Assembly: GCA_023129325.1 (NCBI GenBank)
Contig: JAGMCI010000011.1
Span: forward strand, 1-64,000
From: Caldifarciminota bacterium
GTDB taxonomy: Bacteria; Hydrothermota; UBA3073; JACQXS01; JAGMCI01
Length of the DNA stretch: 64,000 bases
Reading direction: 5' to 3'
Shown here one piece after another: positions 41,936 to 50,368 of this stretch; positions within the stretch are counted from its first letter, which is position 1, and every line of letters begins with the position of its first letter. The position numbers were made by a program, and so were the translations under genes. A model generated the notes under the pieces. The model searched no databases and was not told the DNA's origin. It saw only the letters and a program-made list of their open reading frames with translations.

Positions 41936-41963
41936 TTGACATTTTCAAATTAGTGAGTAACAT
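41936..41963 (+). promoter_or_regulatory. Promoter upstream of the sorted secreted protein
   Basis: TTGACA (41936-41941), 16-bp spacer, TAACAT (41958-41963). Unlike the other promoters it precedes a leader of about 120 nt. Confidence 0.5.
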
Positions 41964-42005
41964 GTAATGGTAAACAATTATAAAATATTTTAGGAGGTGA
42001 TGCGT

Positions 42006-42029
42006 ATGGATATATTTAGAGAAGGATAA
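42006..42029 (+). CDS. Possible 7-codon leader peptide MDIFREG
   Basis: ATG-GAT-ATA-TTT-AGA-GAA-GGA-TAA preceded by a very strong AGGAGGTGA ribosome site at optimal distance. A small AGGG-TTTTG-CCCT hairpin follows at 42061-42073, then the real gene's own ribosome site. The layout suits a leader peptide; no run of one amino acid to suggest attenuation. Confidence 0.35.
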   Translation: MDIFREG

Positions 42030-42091
42030 AGTGTTGGTTTAAGACAAGGAAATGCAGTATAGGGTTTTGCCCTGTAGAAGAAGGAGGTAAG

Positions 42092-43885
42092 ATGAAGAAG
42101 ATATATCTTTTTTGTTCGCTATTAGTTTTTTGTGGAACTGCGTTGGCAATGAACAATAATTGGAGCACTCCTGCCCGCCCCGTTCCGACAAGCGAAGCGG
42201 GACGGAGACGGCTGGCAGGCAGGAATGTTATAGAATATTCGGCTATGAAGGAAACTGTTCCCGCATGGAAAGGGCTTGAGAAGATGAGTTTAAATGAGCA
42301 GGAAAATGCTATCTTGGAGATTGAGCTTCCAGGTAACACTTCTTTAGAAGCTATTGAACATTCCAGGTTAGTGGAAAATAGATGGAACAATGGGGACTAT
42401 GATGGAGCGATTGAGCTATTGCGTAATTTTACAGACCTTCAGGATGCAGATTATGGGATACAATGGAGAAAGCCTATAAAAACAGAAACAAAGTGGGGAG
42501 GAGATGCGCAAATTGGAAATAGAGACTCAATTTATGTTGTGGGTCTTGATTTTCATGAGACAACTGGAAATTTATTTGCAGCACTTTTGTTCCAAAAAGA
42601 AACAGGATATGCCTGGTCAGTTAACATATCAGAGGATACGGGCAAAACCTGGGAAGAAACTTATACCTGGAATGCTGGTTATTATATCAATGACATAAGT
42701 AGTGTGGTGCTTGACAATTATTTCTATGTCGGCTATACCCGTTTTAGTGGTCAAACCGCTGCTAATATAAGAAGATTTGATACAGATAGTGGCTATGTTG
42801 ATACACTATATGGCTGGCATAATGTTTTTGATATTGGGACCAAGATAGAAGATATAGCCTTAACCAGTAATGCTGATTACTATAACGATCGTATATACTA
42901 CTCGGCAATTATGTTTAGTGATAGCCTCTATTATTACTGGAGTGATACATCTGCTACAACCTGGCATGAACTCAATCCTCCAGTTGATAATGCAAGAAGG
43001 GGGCTTGATATCTGTGCCAATAAGCCGATGTCAGTCGGTTCTGATATATATGCCTTTATTTCTTATATTAATATAAACGATAGTGTGGCAGTAGTAGGGG
43101 CTGATTACGATGATGCTTGGCACAATTTTGGTGCCCTTGATTACGCTATACCATATTGGGGTACCCCAGTAGTCTCATCAATTTCTGCATATGGGGATAC
43201 TGTTATAACCGTATTTCCACATCAGGGAGCAGTTAACGATTGGATAAAGTATCGCATCTCTTATAATGGTGGAACTGTATGGGATACTTATCATATAGGG
43301 GATACAACAAATTCATGTAAAATGCCTGATGTTACATCTCGGAAAGGAGATGGAATGGGAGTTGTTTATTGGTCCTGGGATGGCGAACATCAACGCGGGA
43401 TGTATTCCTGGAGAGATTATCCTAATGGAGTATGGAGCGCACCCTTTGATTTCAACGATTATGAGCCTCGTTATAATGTTAAGCCTGCAATAGAACGCGT
43501 GGCAAGTGGTGTTTATGGTATAGTTTATGCTGATTATCCTCCTCAAAATGCATACTTTGATAGAAGTGACTGGGTAGGAATAACTGAAATTCCAGTTTCA
43601 AAGCCAGATATTGTTATGCTTTTGGATAACTATCCAGAGCCATTCAATCAGTATACATCTATTAAGTATCAATTGCCTGTTAGAAGCAAGGTATCTTTAA
43701 AGGTTTATAATATAACAGGTAGACTGGTAAAAACACTATTTGATGGCGAGAATGGGCCTGGCAGTTACACAGTTACATGGAATGGCAAGGATGAATCTGG
43801 AAGAAAACTTTCAAGTGGCACTTACTTCTACCGCATTGAAACTCCAAACTGGACGAGCACAAAGAAAATGGTATTGCTCAGATAA
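42092..43885 (+). CDS. Secreted protein with FlgD-like C-terminal sorting domain
   Basis: 597 residues. Signal peptide KIYLFCSLLVFCGTALA. Middle region has BNR/sialidase-like strands (WSVNISEDTGKTWEETYTWN, SDTSATTWHELNPP). C-terminal 85 residues are the FlgD-like/type IX-like sorting domain (NYPEPFNQYTSIKYQLP, VYNITGRLVKTLFDG, SSGTYFYRIET, KKMVLLR). A GC palindrome just after the signal peptide adds TPARPVPTSEAGRRRLAGR. Ribosome site AAGGAGG. Likely displayed on the cell surface; ligand unknown. Confidence 0.82.
   Translation: MKKIYLFCSLLVFCGTALAMNNNWSTPARPVPTSEAGRRRLAGRNVIEYSAMKETVPAWKGLEKMSLNEQENAILEIELPGNTSLEAIEHSRLVENRWNNGDYDGAIELLRNFTDLQDADYGIQWRKPIKTETKWGGDAQIGNRDSIYVVGLDFHETTGNLFAALLFQKETGYAWSVNISEDTGKTWEETYTWNAGYYINDISSVVLDNYFYVGYTRFSGQTAANIRRFDTDSGYVDTLYGWHNVFDIGTKIEDIALTSNADYYNDRIYYSAIMFSDSLYYYWSDTSATTWHELNPPVDNARRGLDICANKPMSVGSDIYAFISYININDSVAVVGADYDDAWHNFGALDYAIPYWGTPVVSSISAYGDTVITVFPHQGAVNDWIKYRISYNGGTVWDTYHIGDTTNSCKMPDVTSRKGDGMGVVYWSWDGEHQRGMYSWRDYPNGVWSAPFDFNDYEPRYNVKPAIERVASGVYGIVYADYPPQNAYFDRSDWVGITEIPVSKPDIVMLLDNYPEPFNQYTSIKYQLPVRSKVSLKVYNITGRLVKTLFDGENGPGSYTVTWNGKDESGRKLSSGTYFYRIETPNWTSTKKMVLLR
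42170..42228. repeat. GC-rich palindromic insert inside the sorted secreted protein gene
   Basis: CCTGCCCGCCCCGTTCCGAC... with inverse ...CGGCTGGCAGGCAGG; in frame. Shares ACAAGCGAAGCGGGACGGAG with the reverse strand of the RND insert at 339-395. Confidence 0.8.
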
Positions 43886-43904
43886 GAATTACTGAGAGAC
43901 ACGA

Positions 43905-43940
43905 AAGAGCCCCAAAGTTATTCTCTGGGGCTCTTTATTA
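43905..43940 (+). terminator. Rho-independent terminator
   Basis: AGAGCCCC...GGGGCTCT followed by TTATTATTTT, 20 nt after the stop codon. Confidence 0.85.
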
Positions 43941-43999
43941 TTTTATTTCATAACATTGTAGGCACAAATTTCCCGTACATAGATTATGTGCGGGATGCT

Positions 44000-44275
44000 T
44001 TACACTATTTTGGGGACGACAAAGTAGTCTCTTTCTTTAATAGGAGCATTAAAGAGGGCAGATTCTTTAGAAAGAGTTTGAGAGGGTTTATCTTCCCTTA
44101 AGCGAAGAGAAGTTAACTCTAGTTCCTTTAGTTTCTCTAATTTTAACTCCCTTAATTTGTTTATGTAATCTATAATTTTTGAAAGCTCTTTAGTAAGTTT
44201 TTTAAGTTCTTCTTGACTGAGCTTAAGTTTGGAGAGTTCTGCTATATGAGAGACTGTTTTTAAATCAATACCCAT
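44000..44275 (-). CDS. gatC: Aspartyl/glutamyl-tRNA amidotransferase subunit C
   Basis: Small stabilising subunit of the GatCAB tRNA-dependent amidotransferase. 91 residues, typical length. Pattern VSHIAELSKLKLSQEELKKL, KIIDYINKL, then RLREDKPSQTLSKESALFNAP is that of GatC. It stands alone here; gatA and gatB must lie elsewhere. An asnS gene is present in the window, so GatCAB would mainly serve Gln-tRNA. The promoter ends 6 nt before the ATG. A CCCGCACAT..ATGT.CGGG hairpin lies 3' at about 43972-43994. Confidence 0.92.
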   Translation of the reverse strand: MGIDLKTVSHIAELSKLKLSQEELKKLTKELSKIIDYINKLRELKLEKLKELELTSLRLREDKPSQTLSKESALFNAPIKERDYFVVPKIV

Positions 44276-44281
44276 TTTTAA

Positions 44282-44310
44282 AATTATAACTCAAATTACC
44301 TAATTCGTCA
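44282..44310 (-). promoter_or_regulatory. Promoter of gatC
   Basis: Minus strand TTGACG (44310-44305), 17-bp spacer, TATAAT (44287-44282), 6 nt to ATG 44275. Confidence 0.75.
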
Positions 44311-44324
44311 AGAAAATAATTTAA

Positions 44325-44450
44325 ATCACGAAAACACGAAACCCGTATAAATATTATTAGCACACAGATATACACAGGTTTAATAGATTCCCACAGATTT
44401 AATTTATCTTCTGTGTAAATCTGTCCTATCTGTGAGAATCTGTGTGCAAA
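44325..44450. repeat. Complete ACAGAT-family inverted element
   Basis: Left arm GCACACAGATATACACAGG..., CCCACAGATT; right arm AATCTGTCCTATCTGTGAGAATCTGTGTGC in inverse orientation. Terminal 10 bp GCACACAGAT/ATCTGTGTGC match exactly. It overlaps the 3' end of the MFS gene and encodes its last residues LHTDSHR. Confidence 0.8.
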
Positions 44451-45622
44451 GAGTAAATTTGCAGTAAAATTATTGCTATAAAAGCTATTGACCCCCCAAA
44501 AATAAATGTTATAGCAGGATTAATGCCCCATAAAGTTCCTGCTATTAAGCTTGCTGGTAAGGCAACTAAGCCGGTTAATGTATGGAAAGCTCCAAGTCCT
44601 GTAGCTCGCAAATCAGTTGGCACCATATCTGAAACAAAAGCCCTTTGATTCCCATCTATACAGGCGTAAACTAAACCATATAATGCAAATAAAATTATAA
44701 ATGAAATTAAGGAATGAGAAAATGCAAAGCCCAAACAAGTTAAAACAAATAAAGAATATCCCAATAAAATAACATTCTTTTTCCCTATCCTATCTGAAAG
44801 AATGCCAGAGGGAATTGAAAATGAGGCATAAAAAATGTTAAATAATATATATAAAAGAATTGGTATTCCAATTGCAAATTTACCTGTAAAAAATTCTTGT
44901 GCCTTTAAAATGAAGAACATATAGCTAAAATTGCCAAGCCCAAAGATAGTAGCTATTAAAATAAATAACCTGCTTTTTTTAGGTAAGCTTTTTAAACTTA
45001 TTTTAAATAAAAGATTCTTAGGCTCTTTTTTCTTTTCTTTTACAAAATGAATAGGGATTAAAGAAACAAAAGCTAAGATTGCTGCAATTAATATTATTTG
45101 ATTAAATCCAAATTTCATAAACCAAAACAAAATAAATGCAAGTGCTGACCCAATAATTGCCCCACTTGTGTCAAATGCGCGATGGATACCAAATCCTTTA
45201 CCTTTCCTTTCTGGCACGGAATCAGCTATGATGGCATCTCTGGGGGCAGTTCTTAAGCCCTTACCTATTCTTTCTGATGAGCTAAAAATAAGAACCTGGG
45301 GCCAAACTTTTGAAAAAGAAAGAAATAATTTAAACAAAGCAGAAATAAAATAACCAGAAAAAATAAACGGCTTTCTTTTTCCAATCTTATCAGACCAAAA
45401 GCCAGCAAATACTTTTAATATACTGGCTATGCTATCCCTTAATCCTCCAACAAGTCCTACAATTAAGCCCGTTCCTCCCAAAGCAGTGATAAACATAGGC
45501 AAGATAGGCATTATCATCTCACTACTCATATCATTTAGAAAACTTATAATACCAAACAAAATTATATTAAAATATAAAGCTTTGGATAGGGTTCTATGAG
45601 GAATCATTTTTTTCTTATCCAT
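44426..45622 (-). CDS. MFS transporter
   Basis: 398 residues with about 12 hydrophobic segments and the MFS loop motif (GFWSDKIGKRKPF after TM2; GILSDRIGKKNVI after TM8). The pattern SERIGKGLRTAPRDAIIADS, quoted in part, is typical of a group of MFS proteins in metal- or drug-related families. Substrate unknown. The ATG lies 6 nt after a -10 box. The C-terminus LHTDSHR comes from an ACAGAT repeat, so the original stop was replaced. Confidence 0.88.
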   Translation of the reverse strand: MDKKKMIPHRTLSKALYFNIILFGIISFLNDMSSEMIMPILPMFITALGGTGLIVGLVGGLRDSIASILKVFAGFWSDKIGKRKPFIFSGYFISALFKLFLSFSKVWPQVLIFSSSERIGKGLRTAPRDAIIADSVPERKGKGFGIHRAFDTSGAIIGSALAFILFWFMKFGFNQIILIAAILAFVSLIPIHFVKEKKKEPKNLLFKISLKSLPKKSRLFILIATIFGLGNFSYMFFILKAQEFFTGKFAIGIPILLYILFNIFYASFSIPSGILSDRIGKKNVILLGYSLFVLTCLGFAFSHSLISFIILFALYGLVYACIDGNQRAFVSDMVPTDLRATGLGAFHTLTGLVALPASLIAGTLWGINPAITFIFGGSIAFIAIILLQIYSLHTDSHR

Positions 45623-45628
45623 TAAGGT

Positions 45629-45657
45629 ATATTATTAAACAAACGCCCAAAAGTCAA
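45629..45657 (-). promoter_or_regulatory. Promoter of the MFS gene
   Basis: Minus strand TTGACT (45657-45652), 17-bp spacer, TAATAT (45634-45629), 6 nt to ATG 45622. Confidence 0.65.
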
Positions 45658-45675
45658 CCTTTTAAAACTTTTTAT

Positions 45676-45704
45676 TTGACAAAGTCTCTTATGGTAGTTA
45701 ATAT
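45676..45704 (+). promoter_or_regulatory. Promoter of plsY
   Basis: TTGACA (45676-45681), 17-bp spacer, TAATAT (45699-45704), 8 nt to ATG 45713. Confidence 0.6.
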
Positions 45705-45712
45705 ATTATTTA

Positions 45713-46333
45713 ATGGTGTTCCTTTTGATAATAATTGGCTATCTTATAGGGTCTATTCCATGCGGATATATAGCAGGCAAGATAAAAGGAGTAGATGTGA
45801 TGAAAGAGGGATTCAAGAAAATAGGGGCTTCTAATATTTATAGAACAATGGGTCCTCTTCCTGCCTTACTTGTATTTTTTGGTGATTTTATGAAAGGTAT
45901 TATTCCAATACTTATTGGTAAAGCTATGGGATTTCCAGAGTCTCTTGCGTCTATTGCCGGGATTGCGGCTATTTGTGGTCATAATTGGCCTGTATGGCTT
46001 GGATTTAAAAGCGAGGGAAGAGGGACTGCTACTTCCTTGGGGGCATTATATTACCTTATGCCACGCGAAGCCCTCATTTTGTTTGTTGTAATTGTTGTTG
46101 GACTTACCTTGATTGTGAAAAGCACACCAGTTGCATTCCTTATTTTCTTCTTTCTTATGCCATTTGGAACAAGATTATTTCATGAGCCTTTATGGATGGC
46201 TTGGTTTGCAATCGGTATATTTGGGCTTATATTATTTACAAGAATTATCAGTGGCATGAAAGAAATTAAAGCAAGTGAATCAAAAAAGAAAACACTTTTA
46301 AATCTGATTTTATTTGATAAAATAAGCAGATAA
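45713..46333 (+). CDS. plsY: PlsY-like glycerol-3-phosphate acyltransferase
   Basis: Membrane acyltransferase that makes lysophosphatidic acid from acyl-phosphate. 206 residues, five to seven TM segments. Motif 1 GYLIGSIPCGYI, motif 2 GASNIYRTMG in place of the common GSGNPGATN, motif 3 GHNWPVWLGFKSEGRGTATSLG against the common GFKGGKGVAT. So it is a divergent branch; substrate could differ. It converges on the M23 peptidase gene and their 3' ends overlap by 24 bp. Confidence 0.85.
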   Translation: MVFLLIIIGYLIGSIPCGYIAGKIKGVDVMKEGFKKIGASNIYRTMGPLPALLVFFGDFMKGIIPILIGKAMGFPESLASIAGIAAICGHNWPVWLGFKSEGRGTATSLGALYYLMPREALILFVVIVVGLTLIVKSTPVAFLIFFFLMPFGTRLFHEPLWMAWFAIGIFGLILFTRIISGMKEIKASESKKKTLLNLILFDKISR

Positions 46334-47488
46334 AGGAAGAATTTTTTTAAGGGTCTTTATGCCGCTCATTAAAGTAAAGAGTTCCTTCTTATATTCTTTA
46401 TATCTTTGGAGTTCCTTTCCTTTTAAAGGTTTAATGGAAGGCGGATTTAATTTAAGTGGATTTATCCACTTGCCATGTTTCTTTAATCTGAAATCAAGGT
46501 GAGGTCCTGTTGAAAGTCCTGTAGAACCAACATAACCTATTACCTTTCCCTGCTTTACATATTTTCCCTTCTTGATTCCTTTTCTAAATCTTGATAAATG
46601 TCCATAATATGATTTAAATCCTCTACTATGCCGAATAATCACCTGTCTACCGAAACCTTTTCTCCATCCAACAAATGTCACTTTTCCATCGCCTATGGTC
46701 CTGATAGGTGTTCCTGTTGGAGCCGCATAATCTACTCCCAAATGAGGTCTCCGAATGCGTAATATGGGATGAAACCTTGAATAAGAAAATCTGGACGATA
46801 CCCTTACATAGCTAAGCGGAGCTTTTAAAAACAGACGCTGTAAAGATTTTCCATCTAAACTGTAATATCCATGTCTTCCTTTGGGGTAATAAATGCCTGT
46901 GTATTTTTTATTTTTTTGCCACTCCTTTGGCAGGTAGGTAGCAAATAATATCTTTCCATAGCCTATAAACCTATTCTCTATATACCTTGCAGTTGTGAAG
47001 ATCTCAAATTTATCTCCATTTCTTGTTTCAACATTGAAGTCAATATCCCATGGGAACACTGTTTCGGCAAATTCATATACCAGTTTCGGAGTTCCGCCAA
47101 TTGAGAGTAAAGCGTCCCATAATGAACCTTTTTCAATAGTTCCTTTTAAATAAATAAGAACTTTTCTTTCTTTTAATTTAGATACATTATTTAAACTATC
47201 AACAACCCAGGTAGCATGTGGCTGCTCATATTTAAGCTCAATAAATTTGCCCTCCCTCCCCGACGGCTGGCTAGCGGGTCTGGTAGTAATATATAATTTA
47301 TCACCGGGTTTGCATTTTCTTAAATTTATTTTCTTGCCAAGAGCCGAGACTACTTGAGCTGTGCTTTTCTTTGAGATTCCATTTGAGAGTAAAATTTCAG
47401 CTATATTCTCGCCTGATTTTAAAGTATGGGTCCGAGTAACTAATAAAAAGGAGACAAAAATCCAGAACATCTGGTTCAGTATACACAT
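46310..47488 (-). CDS. M23 family peptidase (MepM/NlpD-like)
   Basis: Envelope peptidoglycan endopeptidase or an inactive activator, 392 residues. N-terminal hydrophobic signal (LNQMFWIFVSFLLV), an OapA/LysM-like region (LKSGENIAEILLSNGISKKS), an intermediate Csd3-like domain, and the LytM domain (about 250-345): HLGVDYAAPTGTPI supplies His and Asp, GHLSRF another His. The final motif is PHLDFRL where LytM has HLHY, so one usual zinc His is Asp. A GC palindrome adds RPASQPSGREGK near residue 70. The start could be a later Met. Confidence 0.84.
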   Translation of the reverse strand: MCILNQMFWIFVSFLLVTRTHTLKSGENIAEILLSNGISKKSTAQVVSALGKKINLRKCKPGDKLYITTRPASQPSGREGKFIELKYEQPHATWVVDSLNNVSKLKERKVLIYLKGTIEKGSLWDALLSIGGTPKLVYEFAETVFPWDIDFNVETRNGDKFEIFTTARYIENRFIGYGKILFATYLPKEWQKNKKYTGIYYPKGRHGYYSLDGKSLQRLFLKAPLSYVRVSSRFSYSRFHPILRIRRPHLGVDYAAPTGTPIRTIGDGKVTFVGWRKGFGRQVIIRHSRGFKSYYGHLSRFRKGIKKGKYVKQGKVIGYVGSTGLSTGPHLDFRLKKHGKWINPLKLNPPSIKPLKGKELQRYKEYKKELFTLMSGIKTLKKILPLSAYFIK

Positions 47489-47529
47489 AATTTTTCATTT
47501 TGCAACCTTTTTCTTAATGAAATTATAAA

Positions 47530-47670
47530 CGCCACAAAACCACACAGTGTTTAGTTAATTAGCCATTAGTTAATTAGAGATTAGTTGATTATCTTGCCTT
47601 ACTAATTAACCAGTTAACTAATTCACTAATCAACTACTTCAACTCTCTGTGTTCTCTGTGGTTGCAGTTT
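47530..47670. repeat. Inverted element with TTAGTTAATTAG and ACAGAG units
   Basis: No gene. Left: AACCACACAG then three TTAGTTAATTAG-like units. Right: CTAATTAACCAGTTAACTAATT, CTAATCAACTA, then CTCTGTGTTCTCTGTGGTT in inverse orientation. Same architecture as the ACAGAT elements with a different inner unit. Confidence 0.7.
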
Positions 47671-47674
47671 TTCC

Positions 47675-47702
47675 TTGACAAAGAGAGTAGATTTTGTATA
47701 AT
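47675..47702 (+). promoter_or_regulatory. Promoter of asnS
   Basis: TTGACA (47675-47680), 16-bp spacer, TATAAT (47697-47702), 6 nt to ATG 47709. Perfect hexamers. Confidence 0.82.
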
Positions 47703-47708
47703 GTGATA

Positions 47709-49001
47709 ATGGCATATATTAAAGAGATTGCAAAGTACGAGGGCCAGGAAATTACAATTAAAGGCTGGCTCTATAATAAGAGGTCAAGTGGTAAAATATA
47801 TTTTCTTCTTATCCGTGATGGAACTGGAATTATACAAGGATTAGTATTAGAAGATAATGTAAGTAAAAAAACATTTGAACTCTGTGACAGACTTACTCAA
47901 GAGTCCTCAATTATAGTAAAGGGTAAAGTTAGAAAAGATTCCCGTGCCCCTGGTGGTTATGAACTTGAATTAAATGATATAAAAGTTGTCCAACTTACAG
48001 AGTCTTATCCTATATCAAAAAAAACTCACGGGATTGACTTTCTTCTTTCTAATCGTCATCTCTGGCTCAGGTCAAGGCGTCAATATGCTATTTTGAAGGT
48101 AAGGGCTGAGGTCATAAGAGCGATAAATGATTTTTTTGATTCTCGTGGTTTCTTGAGATTTGATGCCCCTATTCTGACACCATCATCTTGTGAAGGGACA
48201 ACGACGCTATTTGAAGTTCCTTATTTTGACAACAAGGTTTATCTTTCCCAGTCAGGACAACTTTATGCAGAAGCAGGCTGTATGGCTTTTGGCAAGGTGT
48301 ATACCTTTGGACCTACTTTCCGTGCCGAACTTTCAAAGACAAAGCGTCATATTACTGAATTCTGGCAAATAGAGCCCGAGGTTGCTTATGCAAATCTTGA
48401 TGATATAATGAAATTAGCTGAAGAATTTGTAAGTTACATAGTTAAAAGAGTGCTTGATAAAAGGGAAGAAGAACTTTCTATTCTTGAGCGTGATACAAAA
48501 CTCTTAGAAAAAATAAAACTCCCATTCTCGCGTATTACTTACAAGGAGGCTCTTAATTTGCTTGACAAGCAAACTGAAGCGCCTAAACTCAAATGGGGGG
48601 AAGACCTTGGTGCTCCTCAGGAGACTTATTTAGCGAATCAGTTTGAAGTACCATTTTTTATTCATCACTATCCGGCAAGCTGTAAAGCCTTTTATATGAA
48701 ACGCGACCCTGAAAATTCTGAACTTTCTCTGTGTATTGATATGCTCGCACCTGAAGGGTATGGTGAGATAATGACTGGTTCAGAAAGGGAAGATAATTTG
48801 AAAATATTAGAACAAAGACTAAAAGAATTTAATTTACCAAAGAAACCACAGGAATGGTATCTTGACCTCCGTAGATATGGTTCAGTCCCTCATTCAGGAT
48901 TTGGGCTTGGACTTGAACGCACAATTGCATGGTTATGTGGACTTAAGCATATTCGCGAAGCTATCCCATTCCCAAGAACAATTGATAGAGCATATCCATA
49001 A
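47709..49001 (+). CDS. asnS: Asparaginyl-tRNA synthetase
   Basis: Class IIb synthetase, 430 residues. N-terminal OB fold ([25 protein letters not shown], quoted across strands), then motif 2 ([22 protein letters not shown]) and motif 3 ([16 protein letters not shown]). SQSGQLYAE region points to Asn rather than Asp. Met 47709 (MAYIKEI) is chosen over an upstream in-frame ATG at 47694-type extension because the -10 box ends 6 nt before it. The gap to the next gene has an AATCCG...CGGATT hairpin. Confidence 0.95.
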   Translation: MAYIKEIAKYEGQEITIKGWLYNKRSSGKIYFLLIRDGTGIIQGLVLEDNVSKKTFELCDRLTQESSIIVKGKVRKDSRAPGGYELELNDIKVVQLTESYPISKKTHGIDFLLSNRHLWLRSRRQYAILKVRAEVIRAINDFFDSRGFLRFDAPILTPSSCEGTTTLFEVPYFDNKVYLSQSGQLYAEAGCMAFGKVYTFGPTFRAELSKTKRHITEFWQIEPEVAYANLDDIMKLAEEFVSYIVKRVLDKREEELSILERDTKLLEKIKLPFSRITYKEALNLLDKQTEAPKLKWGEDLGAPQETYLANQFEVPFFIHHYPASCKAFYMKRDPENSELSLCIDMLAPEGYGEIMTGSEREDNLKILEQRLKEFNLPKKPQEWYLDLRRYGSVPHSGFGLGLERTIAWLCGLKHIREAIPFPRTIDRAYP

Positions 49002-49067
49002 TAAAAGTGTAATCCGGCAACTGACGGATTAAAATGCAAAATTAAACCACAGAGAGATTGCTGAGGA

Positions 49068-50147
49068 ATGCAGATTTTTTTACTTATAGTAGTTTTAAGT
49101 TTAATTAGATGGACACAAGCAAAGACATACCCAACTCTTATTGTTCGAGAGAGTCTTCCAAAGATAGAAGTTGAGCCATTCCATTTTTTCCCTTATCGGG
49201 GTATTTATTTGAATCATTATAGAGCTACAAGATTAAAAGAATATTTGCCTCATATTGACAAGACTGAGATAAATTGCATAGTAGTTGATTTTAAAGAAGC
49301 AAGAGGAATGGTAACTTATAATACTAATGTAGAATTTGCCAAAACTATAGGTGCCAGAAAACCTTATATAAATCTTGAGCGTTTACTTTCTATGTGCAAA
49401 TCTCATGGACTTAGACTTATCGGGAGGGTAGTGGTCTTTCAAGATTCTATACTCGCCTGCTATAATGACGGTGAATATTCTATGAAGTCTCTTGATGGAA
49501 GAATCTGGAAAGATGGACATGGTAGGTGCTGGACAAATCCCTGTTTAAAAGAGGTTCAGAAATATAATATTGAGATTGCCAAAGACCTCACGAGGAGAGG
49601 TGTTCCTGAGATTCAATTTGATTACATTAGATTTCCATCAAAAACAGGCAGATTTAGACCTTATAAACTTGATTGTGAGGACAAAACAAAAGTTATCGCC
49701 AGTTTTCTAAAACTGGCAAGGCAAGAATTAAAGCCATTAGGAGCTACGATTGCTGGTGATGTATATGGGTATGCACTCTGGTATCCTCTCAAGGGTGAAG
49801 GGCAAAATCTCAGGCTTATGGCAAAGTGGCTTGATATAATTAATCCAATGCTTTATCCTTCGCATTTTCACAAACACCATGAAAAGTCATCTGGCCCAGG
49901 GAAAAGGGAGTATAACCTCATTTTTAAAAGCATAGTTAAAGGAGAAGCACTTATTGGCGAATCCTTGTCCGCCTCAGGCGGAAAATTTGTTCCTTATATT
50001 CAGGGCTTTAATTTAAAGTCACCTAATTTTGGACCTGACTACATAGCCAACCAGATAGAAGCAGTCCGCAATTCTCGTGCCTGGGGCTACATAGTCTGGA
50101 ATTCAAGAGGCAAATACAAACCCCTCTGGGAACTGCTTGAAAGATGA
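49068..50147 (+). CDS. DUF4015 putative glycoside hydrolase, secreted
   Basis: 359 residues. Signal peptide MQIFLLIVVLSLIRWTQA. TIM-barrel-like DUF4015 core: FFPYRGIYLNHYRA, INCIVVDFKEARGMVTY, GLRLIGRVVVFQD, GVPEIQFDYIRFPSK (Asp likely catalytic), WLDIINPMLYPSHF, WGYIVWNSRG. Enzymatic activity is inferred from the fold class only. The start codon falls at the edge of an ACAGA-type repeat (AACCACAGAGAGATTGCTGAGG just upstream). A TCCGCCTCAGGCGGA palindrome is read in frame near 49967 (ESLSASGGKF). Confidence 0.84.
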   Translation: MQIFLLIVVLSLIRWTQAKTYPTLIVRESLPKIEVEPFHFFPYRGIYLNHYRATRLKEYLPHIDKTEINCIVVDFKEARGMVTYNTNVEFAKTIGARKPYINLERLLSMCKSHGLRLIGRVVVFQDSILACYNDGEYSMKSLDGRIWKDGHGRCWTNPCLKEVQKYNIEIAKDLTRRGVPEIQFDYIRFPSKTGRFRPYKLDCEDKTKVIASFLKLARQELKPLGATIAGDVYGYALWYPLKGEGQNLRLMAKWLDIINPMLYPSHFHKHHEKSSGPGKREYNLIFKSIVKGEALIGESLSASGGKFVPYIQGFNLKSPNFGPDYIANQIEAVRNSRAWGYIVWNSRGKYKPLWELLER

Positions 50148-50280
50148 GTCACGGATGAACACGGATAACGACACGGAACTTCACTGATTTTCTAACCACG
50201 AATTAAAAAAAGGCACACAGATTAACACAGAAAAAACGCAGATAAACACTGATTTTTTTCTTGACTTTCTCACTTTACAA
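50148..50280. repeat. ACACGGAT/ACACAGAT repeat region
   Basis: CACGGATGAACACGGATAAC then GCACACAGATTAACACAGA and ACGCAGATAAACACTGATT units, all in one orientation. The stretch 50281-50368 has a TTGACT box near 50261 and a short ORF that I do not believe; nothing else seen. Confidence 0.65.
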
Positions 50281-50368
50281 AAATGTCACCTCACCTCCTC
50301 CGTGTTTGTGAAGTCCTAAAGGGATTTAGCGAAGTATTGCAAATACGCTGTTATACGCAGTGGCGGTT

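Noticed and set aside
41755-41967. Plus-strand ORF of 70 codons after the maturation protease
   Set aside because: It is a shifted frame over the protease 3' end and the hairpin, with no coding features.
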